A stretch of 64,000 nucleotides of DNA from Robiginitomaculum sp. (GTDB lineage Bacteria > Pseudomonadota > Alphaproteobacteria > Caulobacterales > Maricaulaceae). The DNA is taken from NCBI GenBank assembly GCA_021776635.1, contig JAJFFN010000016.1, positions 169,557 through 233,556 of the forward strand. The letters run 5' to 3'. Every line of letters starts with the position of its first letter. The stretch's first letter is position 1. The notes below the pieces were generated by a model. That model made no database searches. It saw only the letters and a list, made by a program, of their open reading frames with translations, and had not been told where the DNA came from. Shown one piece after another: positions 54,243-63,369 of this stretch. The translations under genes were made by a program, and so were the position numbers.

Positions 54243-55610
54243 ATGTCAAACAATTCTAAACGGGCGGCGATAATTTTGGCGGCGGGCAAAAGCACCCGTA
54301 TGAAATCTTCAAAATCCAAGGTTTTGCATGAGGTTGGTGGTTTGGCAATGTTGGCTTGGGTGACAAACCTGGCACGTTCTGCTGGCGTAGAAAAAATTAT
54401 CGCTGTTGTCGGTGAAGGCAATGCAGATGTACGCGCCGCAGCAGAAAATCTGGGACTTGAGATAGCAATACAAGAGCCGCAATTGGGGACAGGCCACGCC
54501 GTCCTTTCAGCAAAAGCACATCTTGAGGACTTTGAAGGAGATGTGGCCGTTCTATACGCGGATACCCCCTTAATAAAGACGCAGACATTGGCAGACGTAT
54601 TCGCAGTTCTAGCTAAGAGTGCGGACGTTGCTGTAATGGGATTTGAAACCCAGTTTCCAGCTTCATATGGACGGTTGATAGAGCAAGACGGTGAGTTGGT
54701 AAAAATCGTTGAGGCGAAAGATGCAAACCCAGCTGAACTGGCAGTAAAACTATGTAATAGCGGTGTGATGGCTGCAAAAGCTCATGATATGTTCGCGGCG
54801 CTTGGGCATGTGAGAAATGACAATGCTAACGCAGAATATTACTTAACTGATATTATTGAAATCATGCGAAATTCTGGCAAATCCGCTGTCGTTGTACATG
54901 CCAATGAAGAAGAGGTGTTAGGCGTTAACGCACGCTCTGACTTGGCTTTGGCAGAGCAAGCTTTTCAAGCACATATGCGTACCCAAATGATGGATGCGGG
55001 CGTTACATTACGCAGTCCAGATACAACGTTTTTTTCGTGGGATACTGAGATAGAGGCCGAGGCAGAAATAGGGGCCAATGTTGTTTTTGGCCCTGGTAGT
55101 TATGTGTCGCGCGGCGCAGTTGTCCATCCGTTTTGTCATATCGAAGGCGCAACTGTCGGCAAAGATGCGCAAATAGGGCCGTTCGCCCGCTTGCGCCCCG
55201 GAGCCCATATGGGCGAAAATTCCAAGGCTGGAAACTTTGTCGAGGTCAAAAAATCCGTTATCGGCAAGGGCAGTAAAATCAGCCATTTAAGTTATATCGG
55301 CGATGCGGTTCTCGGCGAGGGGGTCAATGTTGGCGCAGGCACGATTACCTGTAATTATGACGGCTATTCCAAGCATTTAACAACCATTGGAGACGGTGCA
55401 TTTATCGGCACAAATTCGTCACTTGTTGCGCCAATAAGCATCGGTTCAGGTGCCTATCTGGGCAGTGGGGGCGTCATAACCAACGATGTTCCAAAGGACG
55501 CATTGGCATTGGGACGCGCCAAACAAAGCAACAAAGAAGGCTGGGCTAAACGATACCGAACCGCACAGGAAAAGCGCAAACAAAAGCGCAAACAAAAGCG
55601 AGATAAATAA
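54243..55610 (+). CDS. glmU: Bifunctional N-acetylglucosamine-1-P uridylyltransferase / glucosamine-1-P acetyltransferase
   Basis: This encodes 455 residues. The N-terminal pyrophosphorylase domain (LAAGKSTRMKSSKSKVLHEVGG, QLGTGHAVL, LYADTPL) makes UDP-GlcNAc, and the C-terminal left-handed beta-helix (GANVVFGPGSYVS, GPFARLRPGAHMGE, GNFVEVKKS, NYDGYSKH) acetylates GlcN-1-P. It supplies peptidoglycan and LPS precursors. The tail ends in a basic 12-bp-repeat-encoded QKRKQKRKQKRDK. AAAGGA precedes the ATG. The stop shares a base with the rpiA start (TAATG). Confidence 0.96.
   Translation: MSNNSKRAAIILAAGKSTRMKSSKSKVLHEVGGLAMLAWVTNLARSAGVEKIIAVVGEGNADVRAAAENLGLEIAIQEPQLGTGHAVLSAKAHLEDFEGDVAVLYADTPLIKTQTLADVFAVLAKSADVAVMGFETQFPASYGRLIEQDGELVKIVEAKDANPAELAVKLCNSGVMAAKAHDMFAALGHVRNDNANAEYYLTDIIEIMRNSGKSAVVVHANEEEVLGVNARSDLALAEQAFQAHMRTQMMDAGVTLRSPDTTFFSWDTEIEAEAEIGANVVFGPGSYVSRGAVVHPFCHIEGATVGKDAQIGPFARLRPGAHMGENSKAGNFVEVKKSVIGKGSKISHLSYIGDAVLGEGVNVGAGTITCNYDGYSKHLTTIGDGAFIGTNSSLVAPISIGSGAYLGSGGVITNDVPKDALALGRAKQSNKEGWAKRYRTAQEKRKQKRKQKRDK
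55570..55600. repeat. 12-bp tandem repeat at the end of glmU
   Basis: aaaagcgcaaac is present twice (55570-55581, 55582-55593), with a third partial copy to 55600. It encodes the basic KRKQ repeats of the GlmU tail. Confidence 0.88.
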
Positions 55611-56314
55611 TGAATAAAGCAAAGAAAAACGCAGCCATAGCAGCTTTGGAAATGGTGGAAAGCGGCATGGTTTTGGGGCTTGGTTCAGGCTCTACTGCTG
55701 AAATTTTTATCGAACTTTTGGGAACACAAATTCGCCAAGGCATGGATGTGAAAGGTGTGCCAACATCCGCAGGCACTGCGGCTTGCGCTAAAGAACACGG
55801 TGTACCTTTGGTCGACCCGGATAAGGTTGAGCGTATCCATCTAACTGTTGATGGTGCTGATGAAATTGACGAAAATTTTCAAATGATTAAAGGTGGCGGT
55901 GCTTGTCTCCTGCGCGAAAAAATTATCGCAGATACATCAGAGCATATGGCCGTTATTGTCGATGCCTCCAAAATGGTCAAAACCCTGGGCGTATTTCCGC
56001 TCCCCGTCGAAGTTGATCCCTTTGCTATGGGCTTGACCGTAGAACGTATTTACACTGCCATGAAGCAAGCGGGTATTGAAAACGTCGAGACAACACTTCG
56101 CTCGGTCAAAGGCGGCAAAAAACCATTGGTTACGGACGGCGGAAATTACATTGTAGATTGCGCGTGCAAAAATATAGAAGATCCGATGTTGCTGTCTGGG
56201 CTGTTGAATTCTATTCCCGGTGTCATGGAACACGGATTGTTTATCAACCTAGCCGATACAGTCATTATAGGTGAGAAGGATATGGCTAAGGTTATGGAGA
56301 TAGTCAGAGAGTAA
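55610..56314 (+). CDS. rpiA: Ribose-5-phosphate isomerase A
   Basis: This encodes 234 residues. GLGSGSTAEIFIELLG, VDGADEIDENFQMIKGGGACLLREKI and TDGGNYIVDC are RpiA signatures; the DGADEID aspartates and the KGGG lysine line the active site. It interconverts ribose-5-P and ribulose-5-P. It overlaps glmU and gor by one base each (TAATG), so all three are translationally coupled. Confidence 0.96.
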   Translation: MNKAKKNAAIAALEMVESGMVLGLGSGSTAEIFIELLGTQIRQGMDVKGVPTSAGTAACAKEHGVPLVDPDKVERIHLTVDGADEIDENFQMIKGGGACLLREKIIADTSEHMAVIVDASKMVKTLGVFPLPVEVDPFAMGLTVERIYTAMKQAGIENVETTLRSVKGGKKPLVTDGGNYIVDCACKNIEDPMLLSGLLNSIPGVMEHGLFINLADTVIIGEKDMAKVMEIVRE

Positions 56315-57663
56315 TGGCGATGAGTAAATATGATTATGACTTGTTTGTTATTGGCGCAGGCTCCGGCGGTGTGCGGGCGGCGCGCTTGGCAGCATCCCTC
56401 GGTAAGAAAGTTGCTGTCGCCGAAGAATATCGGGCAGGCGGCACGTGCGTAATTCGCGGCTGTGTCCCGAAAAAATATTTGGTCTACGGTGCCGCGTTTG
56501 GTAAAGCGATTAAGGAAAGTTCTGGCTATGGTTGGACGGTTAAGGGCGCGAAATTTGATTGGGCGTCTTTACGCGGCGAAATTCAGACCGAGGTTTCTCG
56601 GCTGTCGAGCATATACGAAAATGTGCTCGACAAAAACGGCGCAGATTTATTCAAAGAGCGCGCCGAATTTACCGGGCCGCACGCTTTGCGCCTCACTAAA
56701 AGTGGCCGCGAAATAACAGCAAAACATATACTGATTGCTACGGGTGGGCGTCCTTGGTCACCAGAAATTCCAGGCTCGCAATATACTATTACATCGGATG
56801 ATGCGTTTCATTTGGACGCTTTGCCAAAACGGATTATGGTCATTGGCGGCGGGTATATTGCCTGTGAATTCGCAGGTATTTTTTCCGGGCTTGGTGCCAA
56901 AACCACACAAGTTTATAGAGGGGATAAACTCCTGCGCGGTTTTGATGATGATGTAAGGAGCGCCGTTGATAACGGACAACGTCTTAATCGTATCGACGTG
57001 AAATACGGGCAAAGTCCCTTATCTATCAAGAAGATAGGTGGTGGCTTTAAAGTCACATTCGAAGACGGTTTCCAAGTTGCGACGGATTTAGTGATGATGG
57101 CAACGGGCCGTGTTCCCAATACTTACGGACTTGGTCTGGAAAAAGCCGGCGTCAAGATGAACGATAAAGGCGCGGTGATTGTCAACGAATTTTCCAAGAC
57201 CAACAAAGCACATATCTACGCTGTCGGTGATGTTACCGACCGGGTTAATTTAACCCCCGTAGCCATCCGCGAAGGCATGGCATTCGTCGAGACGGTTTAT
57301 AAAAACAACCCGACAGCCTATGACCATACAGATATCGCTAGCGCGGTCTTTACCCAACCCCCAGTTGGCTCGGTAGGCTTGTCGGAAACGGACGCCCGCG
57401 CTAAACACAAGGGCGTCAAGATTTATACCACAGATTTTCGCCCCATGAAAAACTTGCTTTCAGCTTCACAGCACAGATGCTTTATGAAAATGATTACGGC
57501 TGGTAAAAAAGAACGCGTTGTCGGTCTACACATAGTCGGAGATTATGCCGGAGAAATTATCCAAGCTGCCGCAATTGCCGTCAAAGCCGGATTAACAAAG
57601 GCGGATTTTGATGCCACATGCGCCGTTCACCCAACATTGGCAGAAGAGTTGGTGACGCTTTAG
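56314..57663 (+). CDS. gor: Glutathione-disulfide reductase
   Basis: This encodes 449 residues. FAD-binding VIGAGSGGVRAARLAASLGK, redox pair Cys45/Cys50 in GGTCVIRGCVPKK, NADPH-binding MVIGGGYIACEFAGIFSGLG followed by an Arg-bearing loop, and the C-terminal AVHPTLAEELVTL with the active-site His-Pro-Thr-Glu motif. It regenerates reduced glutathione. It starts at the ATG shared with the rpiA stop (TAATG); ATG 56320 is an alternative. Confidence 0.95.
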   Translation: MAMSKYDYDLFVIGAGSGGVRAARLAASLGKKVAVAEEYRAGGTCVIRGCVPKKYLVYGAAFGKAIKESSGYGWTVKGAKFDWASLRGEIQTEVSRLSSIYENVLDKNGADLFKERAEFTGPHALRLTKSGREITAKHILIATGGRPWSPEIPGSQYTITSDDAFHLDALPKRIMVIGGGYIACEFAGIFSGLGAKTTQVYRGDKLLRGFDDDVRSAVDNGQRLNRIDVKYGQSPLSIKKIGGGFKVTFEDGFQVATDLVMMATGRVPNTYGLGLEKAGVKMNDKGAVIVNEFSKTNKAHIYAVGDVTDRVNLTPVAIREGMAFVETVYKNNPTAYDHTDIASAVFTQPPVGSVGLSETDARAKHKGVKIYTTDFRPMKNLLSASQHRCFMKMITAGKKERVVGLHIVGDYAGEIIQAAAIAVKAGLTKADFDATCAVHPTLAEELVTL

Positions 57664-57672
57664 AGCCCTAGT

Positions 57673-57850
57673 CTACATTAAACCGACAACCCCGATAGCC
57701 AACAAAATCTGACCGCTTGTGTAGAGAGCCCAGTTTATGAGTACACTGCCTAGTTTATCGCACGGGAAATTGAACACCTAAATCACGCGTTCAAATCCAG
57801 TTGTAAAAATAATGAAACCAATGCGGAATTTGAGAAGACAGGAAAAATAA
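57673..57850 (-). pseudogene. Possible remnant of a small membrane-protein gene
   Basis: On the minus strand one frame gives FRIGFIIFTTGFERVI, then an in-frame TAG (57780-57778), then VFNFPCDKLGSVLINWALY and a hydrophobic QILLAIGVVGLM before a TAG at 57675-57673. The composition looks like the end of a polytopic membrane protein. No start or family can be named, so this may be chance. Confidence 0.25.
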
Positions 57851-57880
57851 ACACAAAAGCAAATGCAAATGCAAAATGTT

Positions 57881-58050
57881 TTCCTTCCTCCATTTATGGG
57901 GGAAGTACCCCGAAGGGGGGATGGGGGCGGCGCTTTTGCGTCGTTACAATGGTGTAGTATTAAACGGGACTATGTTGCGCACAAGATGTACGCGCCCCCA
58001 TCGCTTCCGCTTTGCACCGGCACTTCCACCATAAAAATGGGGGAAGAAAA
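57881..58050. repeat. MITE-like 170-bp imperfect inverted repeat
   Basis: The left arm (57881-57933: cttcctccatttatgggggaag, then gaaggggggatgggggcggcgc) is matched in reverse complement by the right arm (about 57990-58050: gcgcccccatcgcttccgc, then cttccaccataaaaatgggggaag). About 55 AT-richer bases lie between. The outer ends are TTCCTTC and GGGGGAAGAA. There is no transposase. It abuts the stop codon at 58051-58053. Confidence 0.7.
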
Positions 58051-59280
58051 TTAATGCAATTCCCAGTCTGAATAGTGCTCGGCAAAGGCACGTAGCAAGG
58101 TAATGTTTTGCGCCATATAGCCTTCGCCTTTTTCGTCGGCTTCCATAAAGTCAAGGTGAGCCGCGTTTTTGGCTATGACGATACCAGCCTTTGGATTGAC
58201 GTAAATATACTGCCCATAAACGCCGACGGCATAATATTCGCCGTCCGCATTTGGCGGTACCCACCATTGGTAACCATAGCCAAATTCACTGCCGTCTTCT
58301 GTCATATTGTGCCCGTCTATCATCGGAGGAGCATTCGGGGCAGTTGATGCGCGGACCCATTCTGTCGGAATTATTTGTACGTCACCGCGTTTACCTTCAT
58401 TACGAAAGAGCTCGCCAAACAAGGCGTAATCGCGGGTGCGCATATTAAGTCCCCCCAGGGCAAATGCATTGCCTTCGCTATCTGTGGAATACTTGGCGTC
58501 CGCACTCGCACCGATTTTTGACCACAGGTTTTTTACGAAATATTCCTGTAAAGTCATATCCGTAGCCGCACGCAAAACCATAGAAATGACATGTGTATCA
58601 ATGGAGCAATATGCCCAGGCTTCTCCAGCAGGGCGGGCATTGTTTTTTTGCTTGGCGGCAAATTTATCCAACGACCCACCGACAGCTAAAACCGTACCCA
58701 TTTTGTTGATGTCGGACTTGGGGTCGAGATAATCTTCGTTAAAATCAATGCCGCTGGCCATATTCATGACATCGCGCAAGGAAACGCCATCATAGACGGA
58801 GCCTTTCAGGCTCTGGGCATATTTTGTGACAGGGTCGTCAATGCTTTCTATGTCGCCTCTCGACAAAGCCAGACCCGTTAGTGCGGATACAAAGGATTTT
58901 GACATAGACCAGGAAATCCGCAAATCGTCTTTGCTCGTCCCTTTATAATAATCTTCAAAAACGATGTTGCCGTCTTTGACGACGACCAATGCAGTTGTGC
59001 TCAGTTCTTTGAGCATTGCCTGGGTGTTTTTCTCATTGCCGCGGTCCAAATAGGTCTCGGGTAGCGGCGAAAGCGCAACTGGCCAAATATGTTCCTCACC
59101 ACTTCTTGGTAGAGGGTCTGCATATAGAAGCCCGTCCATATTAGAAAAATTGTGCACAATTTTATCGGCGTCAAAAAGGGACTTCACACGGATGAGACGC
59201 TGTATGTTGTTCCAATTTAAAGCAAGAATAATCCCTAAAATAACAAGTAGTGCTAGTCCAATTTTAATAAAACCCATCAT
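58051..59280 (-). CDS. Serine hydrolase, class C beta-lactamase-like, membrane anchored
   Basis: This encodes 409 residues. An N-terminal transmembrane helix (about 3-22) anchors a beta-lactamase-related domain with SMSKS (SxxK, nucleophile serine and lysine) and AYCSIDTHV (YxS/N position). WGY..WWVPPNADGEYYAVGVYGQYIYVNP is near the third motif. Such proteins are esterases or peptidases as often as beta-lactamases, so resistance should not be assumed. The ATG overlaps the Gfo/Idh stop by ATGA, so the two are coupled. Confidence 0.87.
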   Translation of the reverse strand: MMGFIKIGLALLVILGIILALNWNNIQRLIRVKSLFDADKIVHNFSNMDGLLYADPLPRSGEEHIWPVALSPLPETYLDRGNEKNTQAMLKELSTTALVVVKDGNIVFEDYYKGTSKDDLRISWSMSKSFVSALTGLALSRGDIESIDDPVTKYAQSLKGSVYDGVSLRDVMNMASGIDFNEDYLDPKSDINKMGTVLAVGGSLDKFAAKQKNNARPAGEAWAYCSIDTHVISMVLRAATDMTLQEYFVKNLWSKIGASADAKYSTDSEGNAFALGGLNMRTRDYALFGELFRNEGKRGDVQIIPTEWVRASTAPNAPPMIDGHNMTEDGSEFGYGYQWWVPPNADGEYYAVGVYGQYIYVNPKAGIVIAKNAAHLDFMEADEKGEGYMAQNITLLRAFAEHYSDWELH

Positions 59281-60188
59281 AGTCTCCCGTCTATTTTTAA
59301 TGCCGTTTCTAAGGCGTTCATACCGTCTTGTCCAGTGACGGCAATAGGTGTGCCGTCTAGGATTGACGAGGTAAATGCGCTGGTCCCCGCACCCAAGCTA
59401 TCTTGTGCCAAAGGGTGGTCGGCGAAGTCTTTGTTAAAACCATAGCCCGTAGTGTCTTCAAATGTTTTGCCGACAAAATCTATCCGTACATACCCATCTG
59501 GGTATTCAATTCGCATTTCGCGCTTTTGGCCAGTTTCACAGCGGCTTGCTTCTAAATGGGCTGTGGCGCCGCTCGGAAATAACAGCTTTGCGCGTGCCGC
59601 GTCTGGTGTGTCAGAATAGACACAAATGGATTCGCCGTCTACGCTATCTGGGCGTTCGCCCATGAGCCACAAGGCCATATCCAAATCGTGTATCATCAAA
59701 TCAAGGGTTGCGGACACATCCGTTCCGCGTTCGGATACCGGGCCAAAACGCGTGGCACTTATTTTGAGAGGTTTTTCAGGCGTACCGTCCAGACCAATGG
59801 CACGGGCCACAAATCGTTCTTGATGACCTATTTGTAAAACCAATCCGTTTTCTTGCGCCAGCCTTACCATGGTTTGCGCAGTCTTGAGGTCTGTCGCGAT
59901 GGGTTTTTCCACAAATACATGTCTGCCAGCACGCAAAGCTGCAATGGCAATCGGACCGTGGTGCACGGCAATACAGGCGACTATGACTGCATCAACACCG
60001 GATATCAGCGTATTACAATTATCAAATGCGCGGGTTTTGTGGCGCTTCGCAACGTGTCTGACGCGATCATGGTCAGGGTCAAATATACCGATAAAGTCGT
60101 GTCTTGGATGGACGGCACATTTACCTGCATGGTAATTGCCAAACACACCTGCACCTATAACACCAATTTTTAACGAACCCGAGTTCAA
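59277..60188 (-). CDS. Gfo/Idh/MocA-family NAD(P)-dependent oxidoreductase
   Basis: This encodes 303 residues. A Rossmann nucleotide-binding motif (IGVIGAGVFGNYHAGKCA) is followed by HVFVEKPIATDLKTAQTMV, with the family EKP lysine, and a C-terminal alpha/beta domain with a histidine in MIHDLDMALWLMGE. The substrate is probably a sugar or sugar-nucleotide but cannot be fixed. The start is TTG at 60188 with AGGAGAAG six bases upstream. It leads the two-gene unit with the serine hydrolase. Confidence 0.88.
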   Translation of the reverse strand: MNSGSLKIGVIGAGVFGNYHAGKCAVHPRHDFIGIFDPDHDRVRHVAKRHKTRAFDNCNTLISGVDAVIVACIAVHHGPIAIAALRAGRHVFVEKPIATDLKTAQTMVRLAQENGLVLQIGHQERFVARAIGLDGTPEKPLKISATRFGPVSERGTDVSATLDLMIHDLDMALWLMGERPDSVDGESICVYSDTPDAARAKLLFPSGATAHLEASRCETGQKREMRIEYPDGYVRIDFVGKTFEDTTGYGFNKDFADHPLAQDSLGAGTSAFTSSILDGTPIAVTGQDGMNALETALKIDGRL

Positions 60189-60309
60189 TTGCTTCTCCTA
60201 CTTTGTTTTCCAGTATTACAGTTTTCCATTTTATTGACTTTCCCCTATACCTTGTCGCGATACAAGTGTTAGATAGTTCCTATACAACAATTTGCATATG
60301 GAGCGCACT

Positions 60310-61329
60310 ATGACTTTAACATCAAAAAATATCTGCCTGACAGAATATCCGCAAGGTCTACCAACAAATGATACATTCCAAATGACAACAACTGATGTTG
60401 AACCGGCAGGTGCCGGCGAGATTACAGTTAAAAACCATTGGATGAGTGTAGACCCTTATATGCGGGGGCGGATGACGGGTATCAAAACCTATGTTGAGCC
60501 TTTCCAAATTGGACAAGCGCTAGAAGGTGGTGCGGTTGGTGAGGTTACACATTCAGGACACAAGGATTATAATGTCGGCGATTGGGTCATGACCATGCTG
60601 GGGTGGCGCTCACTGTTTACGGCCAAGGTAGACGACTTGCAAAAAATGATGCTGCAGAAAATTGATCCAGCCATGTTACCGCCGCAAGCCTTCCTTGGCG
60701 TTGCAGGCATGCCGGGCCTGACTGCCTATGCAGGGCTATATAAAGTCGCAGAATTTAAGTCGGGAGAGACGGTTTTAGTCTCGGGGGCCGCCGGTGCTGT
60801 TGGCTCTACGGTCTGCCAATTGGCAAAGGCTGATGGGGCCAAAGTCATCGGAATTGCAGGCTCAGATGACAAATGTAAGTGGCTCGAATCACATGGATGT
60901 GATTCGGCCATAAATTACAAAACCACAGAAAATATGACAAAAGCCATCAGAAAAGCTGCCCCGGGCGGAATCGACGTTTATTTTGAAAATGTCGGTGGTG
61001 CCATGCTCGAAGCAGCCTTGAATAACATGAAAATATTTGGGCGCATGGCCGTTTGCGGCATGATTTCCGCATACAATGATGAAGCGCCTGTTCCCGGCCC
61101 ATCTAACTTGGTGCAAATAGTAGGCAAATCATTGAAAGTTCAAGGTTTTATTGTTTCCAACTATAGTCAATTTGCCCTTGAATACTTTGCCAAGCTAGGG
61201 CCATTAATGGCATCTGGTAAACTGGTACAACAAGAGACCGTCTTGGAAGGATTGGATAAGGCTCCGGAAGCATTTTTGCGCCTATTTTCGGGGGATAAGC
61301 AAGGAAAAATGCTCGTAAAAATTGCTTAA
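60310..61329 (+). CDS. NADP-dependent zinc-free alcohol dehydrogenase/reductase (CurA/PTGR type)
   Basis: This encodes 339 residues of the MDR superfamily without structural or catalytic zinc ligands. NHWMSVDPYMRGRM, LGVAGMPGLTAYAGLYKV and the Rossmann VSGAAGAVGSTVCQLAKADGAKVIGIAGSDDKC are typical of the leukotriene B4 dehydrogenase / curcumin reductase group, which reduces enone double bonds. The ATG at 60310 has GGAG at ideal spacing, so it is preferred to 60298 or 60292. It is divergent from the Gfo/Idh gene. Confidence 0.9.
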   Translation: MTLTSKNICLTEYPQGLPTNDTFQMTTTDVEPAGAGEITVKNHWMSVDPYMRGRMTGIKTYVEPFQIGQALEGGAVGEVTHSGHKDYNVGDWVMTMLGWRSLFTAKVDDLQKMMLQKIDPAMLPPQAFLGVAGMPGLTAYAGLYKVAEFKSGETVLVSGAAGAVGSTVCQLAKADGAKVIGIAGSDDKCKWLESHGCDSAINYKTTENMTKAIRKAAPGGIDVYFENVGGAMLEAALNNMKIFGRMAVCGMISAYNDEAPVPGPSNLVQIVGKSLKVQGFIVSNYSQFALEYFAKLGPLMASGKLVQQETVLEGLDKAPEAFLRLFSGDKQGKMLVKIA

Positions 61330-61351
61330 AAATCCAAGTTTAACGTGGGTT

Positions 61352-61366
61352 TTAACCTTGTATTAA
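61352..61366. promoter_or_regulatory. CtrA-type binding site upstream of the HU gene
   Basis: TTAAccttgtaTTAA is a perfect TTAA-N7-TTAA motif and is followed by CC. It lies 76 bases before the HU start. A further TTAA occurs 8 bases farther from it, upstream (61341 region). The match suggests cell-cycle control by the master regulator CtrA; the gene for CtrA is not in the window. Confidence 0.6.
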
Positions 61367-61441
61367 CCATTAAAGCAGTGAATGCTCCCTATCAAGATTT
61401 TCGCGCATTCTGGGCGGAAAAAAACTACAAGGGAGATACCC

Positions 61442-61717
61442 ATGAACAAGAAACAACTTGTCGGCGCAGTTGCGTCTCAATGTGGATGTACACAGGCGCA
61501 AGCAGCCGAATTTTTTGAAGCATTTTCTGGCGCAATCGTTGGTCACTTAAAGTCAGAAGGTGACGGCAGCGAAGTCAACATGCCTGGCTTTGGTAAATTT
61601 GTTGCCAAGCATAGACCGTCACGCGAAATGCGTAACCCTGCTACGGGCCAAATGATGATGAGCAAAGCTAAAACTGGTATCCAGTTTAAAGCTTCAGCTG
61701 CCCTAAAAGATATCTAA
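61442..61717 (+). CDS. HU/IHF-family DNA-binding protein
   Basis: This encodes 91 residues with the HU fold: MNKKQLVGAVASQCGCTQAQAAEFFEAF, then GDGSEVNMPGFGKFVAKHRPSREMRNPATGQ, the beta arm that inserts into DNA, and the C-terminal helix. GGGAGA precedes the ATG at 61442; the in-frame start at 61382 is not supported. It is a nucleoid-associated protein. It has its own terminator and a CtrA-like upstream site. Confidence 0.94.
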   Translation: MNKKQLVGAVASQCGCTQAQAAEFFEAFSGAIVGHLKSEGDGSEVNMPGFGKFVAKHRPSREMRNPATGQMMMSKAKTGIQFKASAALKDI

Positions 61718-61758
61718 TAATACCTCCCTTTGTTAAGGGGCGAATGTCTAGAATATTG

Positions 61759-61789
61759 AACCGCTCCGATATTTCGGGGCGGTTTTTTT
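61759..61789 (+). terminator. Rho-independent terminator of the HU gene
   Basis: A 10-bp stem (61759-61768 aaccgctccg with 61775-61784 cggggcggtt, one wobble) has a six-base loop and is followed by a T run to 61789. It starts about 42 bases after the stop. Confidence 0.92.
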
Positions 61790-61808
61790 ATGCCTAAAGC
61801 ATGAAGCT

Positions 61809-63182
61809 CTAAATTGCGATCGCCGTATTGTCGGCGCGGTGTGTGCGCAGTTCTTCTGCGATAAGGAATGCCAACTCCAAGGCTTGATCCGCATTGAGGC
61901 GCGGATCACAATGGGTGTGATAACGTGAAGACAGATCTTCTTCACGCAGTTCTCTGGCCCCGCCGATACACTCGGTTACATTCTGTCCAGTCATCTCGAA
62001 ATGTACACCACCAGGCCAACAGGACTCGGCGTGTAGCACCCGCATAAAGTTTTGTACTTCTGATAAGATCATATCAAAAGGTCGGGTCTTATACCCCGAC
62101 GTAGTTTTAAGCGTATTGCCATGCATTGGATCGCACGACCATACAACATGTTTGCCTTCGCGTTTCACGGAACGGGCAAGGGAAGGGAGTTCTTTGGCCA
62201 CTTGTTCATGCCCATAACGAGCAATAAGCGTAATCCGTCCCGCTTCGTTTTTTGGGTTAAGGGCTTCAATTATTTTCAGTAATTCATCCGCAGCCAATTC
62301 CGGCCCGATTTTTACGGCAATAGGATTTTCAACACCCTTGCAAAATTCTATATGGGCGCCGTCTAAATCACGAGTACGGTTTCCAATCCAGAGCATATGC
62401 GCCGACGTGTCGTACCAGCGACCAGACGTGCTATCAATACGGGTCATAGCTTGCTCATAACCAAGCAATAATCCTTCGTGGGACGTGTAATACTCGGTCG
62501 CGGCCATTTGCGGCGTGCTTTCGGGCGTTACCCCACAGGCTTGCATAAAGTCCATTGCATCGCTAATTTTATCGCACAAATCAGAATAACGCTTAGATTG
62601 AGGGCTGTCTTTCACATAACCCAAAGTCCATTTGTGGATATTGTTGAGATTGGCATAACCCCCCGTTGAAAATGCGCGGAGCAAGTTCAAGGTCGAGGCC
62701 GCTTGACCGTATGCTTTCAAAAGACGTTCAGGGTCAGGCATACGGGATTCTTTGGTAAATGCCATGCCATTAATGTTGTCACCTCTATAGCTCGGCAGAG
62801 TGATACCGTCGATCGTCTCGACAGGTGAAGATCGCGGCTTGGCGAATTGACCGGCAATACGCCCGACCTTGATGACAGGCTTGCCGCCGCCGTAGGTCAG
62901 CACAACGGCCATTTGCATCATGACGCGGAACATATCGCGCAAATTGTCAGGATGAAATTCGCGGAAGCTCTCGGCGCAATCGCCGCCTTGCATCAGGAAT
63001 GCTTTGCCCATCGCCACATCACCAAGGCGTTGTTTCAGGCGGCGAACTTCACCTGCAAATACCAAAGGTGGGTAGCCGCTTAAAGTCGCTTCGACTTCGG
63101 ATAAATGGCTTGGATTTGGATAATCATCCGGAATGTGTTTGGCAGGCTTAGCGCGCCAGCTTGATGGTGACCAGGTGCTCAT
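61809..63182 (-). CDS. Class II 3-deoxy-7-phosphoheptulonate synthase
   Basis: This encodes 457 residues of the plant/actinobacterial class II (AroAII) type: AFLMQGGDCAESF, KVGRIAGQFAKPRS, CDPMHGNT, GGVHFEMTGQNVTECIGG and YHTHCDPRLNADQALEL, with metal-ligand Cys, His, Glu and Asp. It condenses PEP and erythrose-4-P to start the shikimate pathway, which also uses aroQ at 33.8 kb. The ATG is at 63182. It stands alone. Feedback regulation cannot be read from sequence. Confidence 0.95.
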   Translation of the reverse strand: MSTWSPSSWRAKPAKHIPDDYPNPSHLSEVEATLSGYPPLVFAGEVRRLKQRLGDVAMGKAFLMQGGDCAESFREFHPDNLRDMFRVMMQMAVVLTYGGGKPVIKVGRIAGQFAKPRSSPVETIDGITLPSYRGDNINGMAFTKESRMPDPERLLKAYGQAASTLNLLRAFSTGGYANLNNIHKWTLGYVKDSPQSKRYSDLCDKISDAMDFMQACGVTPESTPQMAATEYYTSHEGLLLGYEQAMTRIDSTSGRWYDTSAHMLWIGNRTRDLDGAHIEFCKGVENPIAVKIGPELAADELLKIIEALNPKNEAGRITLIARYGHEQVAKELPSLARSVKREGKHVVWSCDPMHGNTLKTTSGYKTRPFDMILSEVQNFMRVLHAESCWPGGVHFEMTGQNVTECIGGARELREEDLSSRYHTHCDPRLNADQALELAFLIAEELRTHRADNTAIAI

Positions 63183-63369
63183 AGGGCTCTCTTTATTATC
63201 AAGCCTAGACTAAAACGCCCACTTGAGGACAATTGCAAGTAAATTCTGCTCATCATAACAAAAAAACCATGTGGTATGAGAGTACACATGCGCAGACATT
63301 CCCCGCCCATGGCTAAGGTCCTGAATTCTAGGGTGAGTTTAAAGGGGTAATTACTGGTCATAAACTTTC

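Larger units (their letters stand above)
57664..58050. other. 387-base non-coding gap between gor and the serine hydrolase gene
   Basis: The left part (about 57673-57850) reads on the minus strand as a membrane-protein-like frame broken by one stop, described separately. The right part (57881-58050) is a long imperfect inverted repeat. No promoter or RNA gene is evident. Confidence 0.7.

Noticed and set aside
57664..57880. tRNA gene in the gap after gor
   Set aside because: A GTTCAAATCC-like stretch is present but no cloverleaf arms can be formed around it.
58051..59280. Beta-lactamase resistance gene
   Set aside because: The SxxK fold is shared by many esterases and peptidases; the gene has a membrane anchor and an oxidoreductase partner, with no sign of an acquired resistance unit.
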